Program-made: the position numbers and the translations under genes
Part shown: positions 9,125 through 16,528 of the stretch, piece after piece
Layout: every line of letters begins with the position of its first letter
How positions within the stretch are numbered: position 1 is the stretch's first letter
NCBI GenBank assembly: GCA_031423015.1
Contig: JANPER010000176.1
Coordinates: 1 to 64,000, forward strand
Direction of reading: 5' to 3'
Source of the DNA: DATGPD01 sp031423015
GTDB taxonomy: Bacteria > Planctomycetota > UBA1135 > UBA2386
Length of the DNA: 64,000 nucleotides
Notes under the pieces: generated by a model
Told to the model about the DNA's origin: nothing
Databases searched by the model: none
Seen by the model: only the letters and a program-made list of their open reading frames with translations

Positions 9125-9789
9125 GGCCTCGCGTCCGGTGGTCTGGCATCGCCTTCTAGCCGCAGCTTCTCGATGTCATCGAGATCCTTGCGACGGCCGG
9201 CCGCGCGCTTCATCTTCAGCAGGCCGCTCCGCGACACGACCTGCACGCGGCGCTCGCCGAGCTGGAACACTTCGCGCGAGGCCCACACGTCCTCTAGGCT
9301 GCAAGTGCCGCGAATCCTCGCGAGGCGCGCGAAATCTGCGGCCCGTGTAATTCGCCACGCCCTTTCAAATTCGCCACGCCCGAGCGGCACTGGAAGCCCC
9401 AGGAATAAAGCGGCCTTGGGCCCTTCTGGTCGGCGCTGCGCCGACATGCAACCTGTGGTTGCGGCCCAAGGCCGCGATAGGAACGGGCTCACCAGGAGCA
9501 GGTCGACCGTGATCAGGTCACCGCCTTCGGCACGCGACACGCGCCACAGCCCGTGCTCGGTGGTTTTACCGGCGGCAAACGTGATCGATCCCGAATCGAG
9601 CGTGTAGCCGAGCGCCGCGAGCGCCTGCCGCACCTGGTCGAGATCAGCCGGGCGTACCAGCAGGTCGATGTCGGAGGTTAACCGTGGGTAGCCGTGGAGA
9701 CCGACCGCGAAGCCGCCACAGATGGCGTAGTCGAGCCGCGCCCGCGCGAGCGCGTCGAGGATCGCGAGGAACTCCTGCCGCAGGTTCAT
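9121..9789 (-). CDS. Nucleotidyltransferase-fold protein (AbiEii/MNT-like) with an inserted segment (222 aa)
   Basis: Residues ~1-85 form a nucleotidyltransferase core: CGGFAVGLHGYPRLTSDIDLLV has the GG glycine turn and the DxD metal pair (DID). A conserved tail, EDVWASREVFQLGERRVQVVSR..LLKMKRAAGRRKDLDDIEKL, follows later. Between VDLLLVSPF and the tail lie ~60 residues that do not fit the family; their DNA contains a cloverleaf-like repeat at 9410-9475. The insertion keeps the frame. The ATG overlaps the stop of the truncated selenoprotein copy (ATGA), and the stop overlaps the next start, so it sits in an operon. Likely toxin-like or RNA-modifying role. The insertion may have inactivated it. 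Confidence 0.7.
   Translation of the reverse strand: MNLRQEFLAILDALARARLDYAICGGFAVGLHGYPRLTSDIDLLVRPADLDQVRQALAALGYTLDSGSITFAAGKTTEHGLWRVSRAEGGDLITVDLLLVSPFLSRPWAATTGCMSAQRRPEGPKAALFLGLPVPLGRGEFERAWRITRAADFARLARIRGTCSLEDVWASREVFQLGERRVQVVSRSGLLKMKRAAGRRKDLDDIEKLRLEGDARPPDARP
9410..9475. repeat. Cloverleaf-shaped repeat, copy 1
   Basis: Perfect 12-bp outer inverted repeat GCGGCCTTGGGC / GCCCAAGGCCGC (9410-9421 and 9464-9475). It encloses hairpin 1, GTCGGCGCTGCGCCGAC (9429-9445), and hairpin 2, GCAACC-TGT-GGTTGC (9448-9462). The same three-stem plan recurs at 21066-21120. The element lies in frame inside the nucleotidyltransferase gene. Confidence 0.8.
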
Positions 9790-9974
9790 TGCGCGTCGCA
9801 GTCTAGTCTCGACAACCGCTTGCGACCGGCGAACAGCTTGGCCAGGTCGCGCGGGCCGGCGGGCGCCTTGCGCGCGTCGCGCAGCTCGGCGATCTCGGCG
9901 TCGGCGAGGCGACCCCTCGCGCGGTCGCACGACGTTCAATTCTTGCGTAGGTACGCGAGGTCGATGCTGATCAC
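9786..9974 (-). pseudogene. Truncated duplicate of the ArsC-family selenoprotein gene (62 codons with Sec)
   Basis: It has the same start context (GTG 9974), the same RKN-U-TSC motif with TGA at 9936-9938, and a SECIS-like hairpin with upper stem GCGAGG/CCUCGC (9920-9915 with 9909-9904) and loop GGUCG. The match to the full gene ends after LFAGRKRL, and a stop follows nine codons later (TGA 9786-9788). That stop overlaps the nucleotidyltransferase ATG. It lacks the C-terminal half of the fold (the TLLVGDAVVVGF strand pair), so the product should not fold normally. Several differences from the full copy are silent, so the copy may have been under selection for a time. Confidence 0.8.
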
Positions 9975-10019
9975 GTGCGCTTTGTCCCGGCGGGCCAGGC
10001 AAACGTCAAGCGGGTGGCG
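9812..10019 (-). repeat. Direct repeat copy B (truncated selenoprotein side)
   Basis: Partner of 8655-8862 in the same orientation, same length, with about 14 mismatches. The match stops abruptly on both sides. The nucleotidyltransferase and small partner gene lie between the copies. Confidence 0.9.
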
Positions 10020-10116
10020 GTCGTCGATCGCCTGGACCCCACGGGTCCGACTCCGACTGCGGCCGGGGCCGCACGGCTGCTGCGCGAACGAGCACCCAAC
10101 GGCACGTGATCCCGAC

Positions 10117-11353
10117 TCAGTCGACGAACACGCACGCGGTGTTGCTGAAGTAGGTCCTGCCCGTGGTCAGGTTCATGGCGATCGCCTGCGCACCGACCAT
10201 CAGGCTCGGCGTTCCGCTCGGCACCGGAAGGGCGAGGTCGCCCACGCCGGCAAACGACGCAATTCCGATCGTCGGCAGCACGTGCAACGTGCTCGGATCG
10301 AGGCCGAGCTTGCCAGCGAATCCCGGTACCGACAGCCCCGCGCCGCCGAGGTGACCGAGGGCGACGACGACCCTCCAGGTATCGCTGGACAGACCCGGGA
10401 CGAACACCGACAAGCCGAGCGTGCCACCGGGGGCGGCAGCGGCAGAGTTCATCGCCACCATGTCGAGACGGGAAGGATCCCCGCCTCCTTGCAGCAGACC
10501 GCTGGTCGTCGTGATCGTGCTCCCCCCGGCACCAGTCGTTTCGAGCGGCCCGAGCGGCCCCTGGGGAACCGGCCGCGGTGGATCGGCGCGCCGGATGTCG
10601 ATGGACGCGAAGGTGAGCTGCGATGTCACCGCCGCGAGCGCGTCCTCACGAAAAACATACGACACGGCGTTGCCGCGGCTGTCGGTGAGGAGACTCGGAG
10701 CCTGAGCCGCCCCGACCGACGACCGCAGGAGCGTGCGTTGGCCGCTCACGACCGGCCGACCGGTGCCGTACGCACCGCGGTCGAACGCTGCCACCCTGAC
10801 TTCTTGGCTCTTCTTGGCCGAGGGAGAACGACAGCGTCTCGTTGCCGTCGTGACGGCCCAACGTCGCCTCGGTGTAGTTGCCAAGCGGCAGGATGGGCAA
10901 GAGCGCGGGGAACGGAACGTCGCGACGCGAACGCAGCGTGAAGAACGCCCGCTGTGATCGCACCACGACACACACCAGCAGGTCGTTGCTGATCGAGATG
11001 TGGTTCTCGTCGAACGCCGAGTTGAGCGAGTCGACGTCGGTGTTCTTCGTGAAGCGCGGCGGGTTCTGCGTCGCGTCGAGCGTACCGGCGATGACATCCT
11101 TGCCGCCGGCACCCGCCGCGCGGTCGACGGTCAAGGCCGCGTAGAACAGGCCAGCGGTCGAAGGAATGCGCTTCAGATCGATCTGATGCACGGCGGTGAC
11201 GCCATTGCGCACGCCGGACGGGCCGAGGGCGGGATACGTGGTGAGTTTGCCAACCGCGGTCGGCGGCTCGCCGATGTACTGGGCCGCGGCGGAGGTGAGC
11301 AAGCTCGCGCCGAGGATGCTTGCTGCGGTGATGACTGGCGTGATGTGGAACAT
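10117..11353 (-). pseudogene. Secreted protein of unknown function, split by one frameshift (~411 aa)
   Basis: ATG 11353 opens a signal peptide (ITAASILGASLLTSAAAQ). The first frame is protein-like to FSLGQEE near 10810. The remaining protein continues in another frame from KKSQEVRVAAFDRG to the stop at 10117. The switch falls in a short direct repeat on the + strand (ttcttggctcttcttgg, 10801-10817), a slippage-prone site, so either a real mutation or a sequencing error is possible. The last ~100 residues (LGLDPSTL..LPVPSG) resemble the C-terminal domain of other exported proteins here. No catalytic motif recognised. Confidence 0.75.
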
Positions 11354-11526
11354 TCTGGATCCGTGATGAAGTGGTCTCGATAGCCGCCGCTGACGTGATG
11401 CCTCGCGGCGTGAGGGGCACGCACGATGCGTGACGCGAGGTCGCGACCGCGCAGCCTGGGAATGCGCGCACCGGCGTAGACCGCACACTGCATTAGGGCT
11501 GGGGAGTGGCGTCGACGCGGACGGGG

Positions 11527-11952
11527 CTATGCGCCGCGAGGCCCCTCGAACAAACCAACCCCCTCCCGCTTCGCTGCATCGCGGAGCGCTCCGTCGAAGC
11601 TCGCAAGGATCGACTTCTGCCGAAGGACGAGCTCGAGGTATGAGGCGTCGTAGACCGAGAGGTTGTGCTTCCGAGCAAGCTGCAGCGTGTCGCTGAACGT
11701 CACCGACAGCCCCAAGGTGTCCACGGTTACGGGCATCGCCCTCCAGCGGGCGAGCAGCTCGTCGACCTCTTTCGTGGTGACCACTTTCCCGCGCTCCTTC
11801 TTCAGGAGACCATTCGCAAGCTCGAGGCTCCAGATGGCAGGGACCATCGCCGTTTCGGAGCCGAAGGCCGCCATGATGCGCCGAGCTTGATCACGGAACT
11901 CGGGTTCAGCCAGGCAATGAGAGAGAGCTACCGAGGCGTCCAGGATGAACAT
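11527..11952 (-). CDS. PIN-domain ribonuclease toxin, VapC type (141 aa)
   Basis: A complete PIN domain. The first acidic residue is in FILDASVALS, the second in SLELANGLL, the third in YDASYLELV, and a late Asp in ASFDGAL. Length is typical for VapC. The start codon shares one base with the stop of the upstream antitoxin gene (TGATG at 11950-11954), giving translational coupling. Expected action: metal-dependent cleavage of RNA when free of its antitoxin. Confidence 0.85.
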   Translation of the reverse strand: MFILDASVALSHCLAEPEFRDQARRIMAAFGSETAMVPAIWSLELANGLLKKERGKVVTTKEVDELLARWRAMPVTVDTLGLSVTFSDTLQLARKHNLSVYDASYLELVLRQKSILASFDGALRDAAKREGVGLFEGPRGA

Positions 11953-12245
11953 CAGGAGCGTCCGTCGTCGATGGCGTCCTTGATGTCCGACTGCGAGAGC
12001 TCCACACCGCGAGCCTGGATGCGGCCGGCGATGGCGTCGAGCGCCGAGAGATTCTCGGCGACTTGAGCACGGTTGAACTGGTCCTCGAAGGGCACGAGAC
12101 GTGCCACGGGCGAGCCGTGCCGGGTGATGACGATGACCTCGCCGTGCTCCACGCGGTCGAGGAGCTGGCCGAGGTTGGTCTTGGCCTCGTGTGCGCCGAC
12201 GGACGCAGAGTCCTTGGTGTTAGGGGACATGTTCGGGTCGAGCAT
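11952..12245 (-). CDS. Phd/YefM-type antitoxin (97 aa)
   Basis: The core VGAHEAKTNLGQLLDRVEHG followed by VIVITRHGSPVARLVPFE is the Phd/YefM DNA-binding fold. The C-terminal part (DAIAGRIQARGVELSQSDIKDAI) is the likely toxin-binding tail. The frame is open to 12317, but the residues before MLDPNM are Cys/Trp-rich and out of character, so I chose ATG 12245; ATG 12230 is also possible. It precedes and overlaps the PIN toxin by one base, the usual antitoxin-first order, and probably represses its own operon. Confidence 0.8.
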   Translation of the reverse strand: MLDPNMSPNTKDSASVGAHEAKTNLGQLLDRVEHGEVIVITRHGSPVARLVPFEDQFNRAQVAENLSALDAIAGRIQARGVELSQSDIKDAIDDGRS

Positions 12246-12331
12246 AGGCCTCCGTGTCCATTTCGACCAGTCCGGACCAGTCCAACACATGTTGCCATGG
12301 CATGGCAATCTGGACACGGACTTCGCGCTGG

Positions 12332-12658
12332 GTGGCTGAGTCGAGCGTCGAGCTGCGTCCCCGCGCGGGACCGCTCCGGGATGTGACGCTGAGCGAAGCG
12401 CCGCGACCTCGCTATGAACCGACCAGGTGGGTCCAGGTCGACGTACTCGACGCCGCGGGGGTGCTCATCGACTGCGACTTCGTCGGCAGGCCACTCATTG
12501 ACCGTGTTCCCATCGGCGCGGACCGCGAATACGCCTGGCGCCTGCGCATCACCACCCCACCCGAAGGCGGCGGCACGTTGATCGTGAACGGCGAAAGCGG
12601 CGAACGCGTCCGGCTACCGCTCACCCCCGACGGCGCGATCGAAGCGACCCTGCGCTGA
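12332..12658 (+). CDS. Small unknown protein, possible Ig-like beta sandwich (108 aa)
   Basis: The residues alternate hydrophobic and polar as in beta strands (RWVQVDVLDAAGVLIDCDF..YAWRLRITTP..GTLIVNGE), and codon use matches the neighbours. No family recognised and no signal peptide. The GTG at 12332 is a guess; the frame is open further upstream. It is divergent from the antitoxin gene and converges on the decayed DUF1016/hsdS remnant. Confidence 0.5.
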   Translation: MAESSVELRPRAGPLRDVTLSEAPRPRYEPTRWVQVDVLDAAGVLIDCDFVGRPLIDRVPIGADREYAWRLRITTPPEGGGTLIVNGESGERVRLPLTPDGAIEATLR

Positions 12659-12673
12659 CGCGCCGCGCGCGGC

Positions 12674-12721
12674 AACCTCTGTGACGACATCGCCAAGCTT
12701 CCGTTCTTTCCAGTTGCTCAC
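12674..12721 (-). pseudogene. 5' remnant of a type I restriction specificity gene (hsdS)
   Basis: The 16 codons from GTG 12721 read SNWKERKLGDVVTEV after the start. This is the characteristic opening of HsdS target-recognition subunits. After ~48 nt the similarity ends and the sequence becomes an Ala/Arg-rich shadow frame. Its GTG overlaps the DUF1016 stop (GTGA), the order seen in type I restriction loci where DUF1016 genes ride along. The rest of the operon is gone. Confidence 0.6.
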
Positions 12722-13819
12722 TGGCGAAGCTCCTGCTCGATCTGCTCGACGGTAGGCAAGCTCCCCTCCAGCTCCTTCGGCAACGACGCCACCAACCGCG
12801 TCTGCCACTCGGCGACGCCGATCGGCTTCCTCACGTCGCGCAGCGCGTACTCCACCACCAACTGCTTCTTCGACCGGCACAACAACAGCCCGATGCTCGG
12901 CGCGTCCTGCGCATGCCGCATCTGGTCGTCGATCGCCGACAGGTAGAAGTTCATCTTGCCCGCGTACTCCGGCCGGAACGCGCCGGCCTTCAGGTCGACG
13001 ACCACGAAGCAGCGCAGCTTCAGGTGGTAGAGCAGGAGGTCCAGGAAGTAGTCGTCGCCGTCGACCTCGACGCGCACCTGCCGACCGACGAACGCGAAGC
13101 CGACCCCCAGCTCGAGCAAAAACTGCTGCACGTGCTCGATCAACCCTTGCTCGACCTCGCGTTCGCGCGCGTCGTGGGCCAACGTCAGGAAGTCAAAGAC
13201 GTACGGGTCCTTCAGACTCTCCTCGGCCAGCGCCGACTGCGGCGGCGGCAGCGTGCGCGCGAAGTTCGTGATCGCCTTGCCGCGCCGCTTGCTCAGCCCG
13301 GTCGCGACCTGCTGCGTCAGCGTCGCGCGCGACCAGCCCTGTTCCATCGCGAGCTTCGCGTAGATGGCCCGTTCGTCGGTGTCCTTGACCCGTTCGAGGA
13401 GCAGCACGTGGTGCGCCCAGGGCAACAGTGCCACAGCCTGCGGCAGTGTTGGCTCGGGAGGTTCTGCCACAAGTTGTGGCAGAACTGGATCAGGCGGGAA
13501 GGCGAGGAAGAAGGCGCGCATCCGCCAGAGGTTGGGGGCCGACAGGCCATGCACGCCGGGGAACGAAGTGTTGAGGTCTGTCGAGAGGCGCTCGACCACG
13601 CGGCTGCCGTACGCACTGCGACGCTGCTCACCGACCAGGTCGCGACCGATCGCCCACTACAGCCGCAGCAGCTCCTGGTTGGCCGCCATCGCGGCGCGCG
13701 CTTGCGCCGTGAGGGCGAGTCTTGATCCGTTCGACGAGCTGCGCGTAGCCCTTCGGCAGTGCCACAGCACGACTCGGCGCGACGCGCTTCTTCTTCGGCA
13801 CTCGGAGGTCAGACTTCAT
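12718..13819 (-). pseudogene. DUF1016 (YhcG-type PDDEXK nuclease) gene, decayed
   Basis: The C-terminal 293 codons are intact and contain the PD-(D/E)XK-like nuclease region (DDYFLDLLLYHLKLRCFVVVDLKAG). The N-terminal part begins at 13819 (MKSDLRVPKK..LPKGYAQLVERIK), shifts frame near 13716, continues as ALTAQARAAMAANQELLRL, then meets TAG at 13657-13659 where the family has Tyr in LYW, and resumes WAIGRDLVGEQRRSAYGS. With a frameshift and a stop the full protein cannot be made. A shorter product from GTG 13599 remains possible. It abuts an hsdS fragment, which points to a lost type I restriction island. Confidence 0.8.
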
Positions 13820-13829
13820 AGCACCACCC

Positions 13830-14960
13830 TCAGTTGCCGAACAACTGCGTCCAGTGGTTCGCCGCGCGCCCCAACCCTACGCGCATCGCGTCGCGCAGCA
13901 TGTTCTTGTGATGGCCGGGGCTGTACCACCAACCGCGGATCGCCTCGGCGCCGGTGGGGTGACCGGCGGCGATGTTCTCGGCCGAGGCGCTGGTGCCGGC
14001 CTTCTGCGCGCGTAAGCCGGGATTCTCTTTGCCCGCAACCGGTGAGTCGTGGCTGAAGAACCCGAGCTTCACCATGTCGGCCGAATGGTCGCGCGCGGCG
14101 GTGCAGAGCTGGACGTCGATCGTCAGCACTGACAGCCCGAGCAGCACACGGATGCGATTCAGTTCGCGCACGCCTGCCTTCTCTTCGGCGTCGATGCCGT
14201 CTTGCAGCGCTTCGTTGGCCTGCAAGGTGCGCGCGTCGCGGTCGCTCATCGGCGTCGCGCGCTCGGCGAGAGACGCGAGGTCGGCGTCCAGATCAATGAC
14301 CAGCTTGCGCGGGTCGGGGAAGGCGGGACGACGCATCAGCAGGTCCAAGCCGAAGGCCGTGCTTTGCAGCGCTGCATCGGCGCGCACGCGGCACTCCCAC
14401 AGCTTGCCGAGCCACACGGCGTGGGCGCGCGCGCGTTCGAGCTGCGTCGAAAGCACCGGCGTCGCCGCCAGCACGACACTCGGCTCGAGCACCAAGAGCG
14501 TGCGCAGCTCGGCGACGCGGGGATCGACCTCGCTGACCACCGTTTCCTTGCTGAGATCAACGGCCTGCGAGCGCTGCAGGATCTCGAAGCGGAGCGTGCC
14601 CACGCGTCGGTCGCCGTCGCGTCCCATGCGCTTTTGCAAGACCGTGCGGGCCCGCCGCTCGAAGCCCGCACGCACGCGCGCGGCCTCGGCGCGAAACTCC
14701 TTGAGCGCCGGGTCGCCGGCAAACGTGACCGCTTCCAGCAAGGCGCCGGCGGCGCGATCGCCGACCCCCAGCAACTTGTCGACGGCCGCGCTGCGCTCCT
14801 CATCGCTCGTTTGCGGGTTGCGCACGCGCCGCGCCAACGCCGAGACATCGACTTCGACAGGTGCCTCCTGCGCCGGCAGATGCATCGCCGCCAGGACCAA
14901 CCCCATCGACGCCCACCGCGCGAGTCGCGTCGGCACGTTGAGGTCAGCGGAAGAAGTCAC
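13830..14960 (-). CDS. Exported CAP (SCP/PR1) domain protein (376 aa)
   Basis: GTG 14960 gives a signal-like N-terminus (MGLVLAAMHLPAQ after a charged stretch). A long helical region (~residues 40-250) is of unknown function. The C-terminal CAP domain (~250-376) shows the NRIRVLLGL opening, DHSADMVKLGFFSHDSP, AENIAAG and GWWYSPGHHKNML with the paired His residues of the family. Expected location is periplasm or outside. The start overlaps the upstream hydrolase-fold gene by 17 nt, so the two are co-transcribed. Biochemical role of bacterial CAP proteins is poorly known. Confidence 0.85.
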   Translation of the reverse strand: MTSSADLNVPTRLARWASMGLVLAAMHLPAQEAPVEVDVSALARRVRNPQTSDEERSAAVDKLLGVGDRAAGALLEAVTFAGDPALKEFRAEAARVRAGFERRARTVLQKRMGRDGDRRVGTLRFEILQRSQAVDLSKETVVSEVDPRVAELRTLLVLEPSVVLAATPVLSTQLERARAHAVWLGKLWECRVRADAALQSTAFGLDLLMRRPAFPDPRKLVIDLDADLASLAERATPMSDRDARTLQANEALQDGIDAEEKAGVRELNRIRVLLGLSVLTIDVQLCTAARDHSADMVKLGFFSHDSPVAGKENPGLRAQKAGTSASAENIAAGHPTGAEAIRGWWYSPGHHKNMLRDAMRVGLGRAANHWTQLFGN

Positions 14961-15627
14961 AGCTCACGCGCACGACGATCTCGAGTTCTTTCGTGGTCCC
15001 GTTGAACGGGTGCCGCGCGCCAAACGAGTGCCCCGTCTTCTCCAGCATGATGAGCCGCCCGGTCTGCTTGGGCAGCCAGTGGTACAACAACTCGGCTTCG
15101 GACGGCGACACGACGTGGTCTTCTTCGCCGTGCACCAGCAGCACCGGGGCATCGAACGCGCGCGCGGCGCGTTCCACGAAGAACCGATGCGCGTGCTCGG
15201 CGAGGTCGGCGCGCGTGGCATCCGCCGCGGCGCGATTGAACGTCGACAGCGGAGCCAGGCCGACGATGCCTTGCACGCCGAGACCGAGGGCGCCCGCGAG
15301 CAGCGCGAGGCTCGCGCCCTTGCCGTGCCCGAGCAGACCGATGGCGCCGCGCACCGCGGCGAACCCCGGCGGCCGGTGACCCTGCGCCCAGGCACCGAGG
15401 ATGCCTTCCAGCAAATCGAGTTCGGCCACCAGCGAGCCGGGCGAGGGCGTCGGCAACATCCACACCGGACGCTGCTCCGCCAAGCGCGCCACCAAGTAGG
15501 GATAGAACGCCCAGTCGTCGGCCAGGTCCAGCCCGCGCAACAGCACTACGGGCGCGGTTGCGCGCGCGCTCGGCGCACAACTGAAGCTGAGGTCGCGGTC
15601 GAGCGCGTGCCACTCCACCTTCAGCAT
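14944..15627 (-). CDS. Alpha/beta-hydrolase-fold protein lacking the nucleophile serine (227 aa)
   Basis: The fold is recognisable: VVLLRGLDLADDWAFYPYL early strand-turn, an elbow at IGLLGHGKGASLAL, then VLLVHGEEDHVV with the acidic residue and KTGHSFGARHPF with the His. The nucleophile elbow should read G-x-S-x-G but here reads GHGKG, so Gly replaces Ser. The protein may be a non-catalytic relative. I chose ATG 15627 (AGGA upstream); the frame is open further, but that part lies antisense to the rnc start. It is divergent from rnc and leads into the CAP gene. Confidence 0.75.
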   Translation of the reverse strand: MLKVEWHALDRDLSFSCAPSARATAPVVLLRGLDLADDWAFYPYLVARLAEQRPVWMLPTPSPGSLVAELDLLEGILGAWAQGHRPPGFAAVRGAIGLLGHGKGASLALLAGALGLGVQGIVGLAPLSTFNRAAADATRADLAEHAHRFFVERAARAFDAPVLLVHGEEDHVVSPSEAELLYHWLPKQTGRLIMLEKTGHSFGARHPFNGTTKELEIVVRVSCDFFR

Positions 15628-15775
15628 GGGCTCGCCATCCTTGACTACCACTGATTCGCCACTTCCGCCGAGACTCCTTGAAACGCTATGCGCCGACACC
15701 TTGTGCACGCGTCGTAGCCACGGTTGCGGCGCGCGCAGGGGCTTGATGCTACCCTTGTCGCCTCGTTCGCGCACC

Positions 15776-16528
15776 ATGTCGAACCAGGCCGAAGAACAAG
15801 ACGCCGCCGTCGCGGCACGCACGCACGACCTGGCCAAGCTCGCCGAGCGCATCGGCCACGTCTTCGCGGATCTCTCGCTCCTCGAGCGCGCGCTGTGCCA
15901 CGCGTCGATGGGCAACGAGAAGAAGGACAACTACGAGCGCCTCGAATTCTTGGGGGATGCGATCCTCAACTTCCTGGTAGGGGACTACCTTTTTCAACAA
16001 CGGCCAGACGTCCCGGTCGGCCAGCTCACCGAGTTGCGCGCGCGCCTCGTCGCGCGCCCACCCTTGGCGCAAGTCGGACGCACGCTGTGCCTGGGCAACG
16101 CGCTCGAAGGCGGGCGCGGCTTGCGCGAGCAGGATCGCGCCTCGCCGCGGATCCTCGCCGACCTCACCGAAGCCGTGCTCGCCGCCGTCTACCTGGATGG
16201 GGGAATGCCGGCGGCGGTGGCCTTCGTCGGCCGCTGGATCGTGCCGCAGTTGACCGACGTCGAGCACCATCCGGTGCCGCCGCGCGACGCCAAGAGCCGC
16301 ATCCTGCACTTTGCGCAGACGCGCGGCTTGGGTCAGCCCACCTACGAAGTGCGCGGTGAGTCGGGTCCGCCGCACGACCGCACGTTCGAAGTCGGCTGCG
16401 TCGTGGACGGCAAGACGGTGTCGACCGCCTCCGGCAAGACGCGCCAGGAAGCCGAAAAGCAGGCCGCGGCCACGGCCCTGACCCTGCTGAGCGCCGACGC
16501 GGCGCCGCGCGGAGACGACCCGGAGTGA
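15776..16528 (+). CDS. rnc: Ribonuclease III (250 aa)
   Basis: Signature YERLEFLGDAILNFLVGDYLF with the catalytic Glu and Asp, TELRARLVA, and the second acidic site in LADLTEAVLAAVYLDGG. A C-terminal double-stranded-RNA-binding domain starts at DAKSRILHFAQ and ends in GKTRQEAEKQAAATAL. It cleaves double-stranded RNA in rRNA processing and mRNA turnover. ATG 15776 is preferred; ATG 15746 is in frame upstream. The stop overlaps the mfd start (GTGA), so rnc and mfd are coupled. Confidence 0.95.
   Translation: MSNQAEEQDAAVAARTHDLAKLAERIGHVFADLSLLERALCHASMGNEKKDNYERLEFLGDAILNFLVGDYLFQQRPDVPVGQLTELRARLVARPPLAQVGRTLCLGNALEGGRGLREQDRASPRILADLTEAVLAAVYLDGGMPAAVAFVGRWIVPQLTDVEHHPVPPRDAKSRILHFAQTRGLGQPTYEVRGESGPPHDRTFEVGCVVDGKTVSTASGKTRQEAEKQAAATALTLLSADAAPRGDDPE

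Noticed and set aside
13657..13659. Pyrrolysine-type readthrough of TAG in the DUF1016 gene
   Set aside because: The TAG is at a conserved Tyr and a frameshift lies ~60 nt away, so decay explains it better. No other in-frame TAG of this kind was seen.
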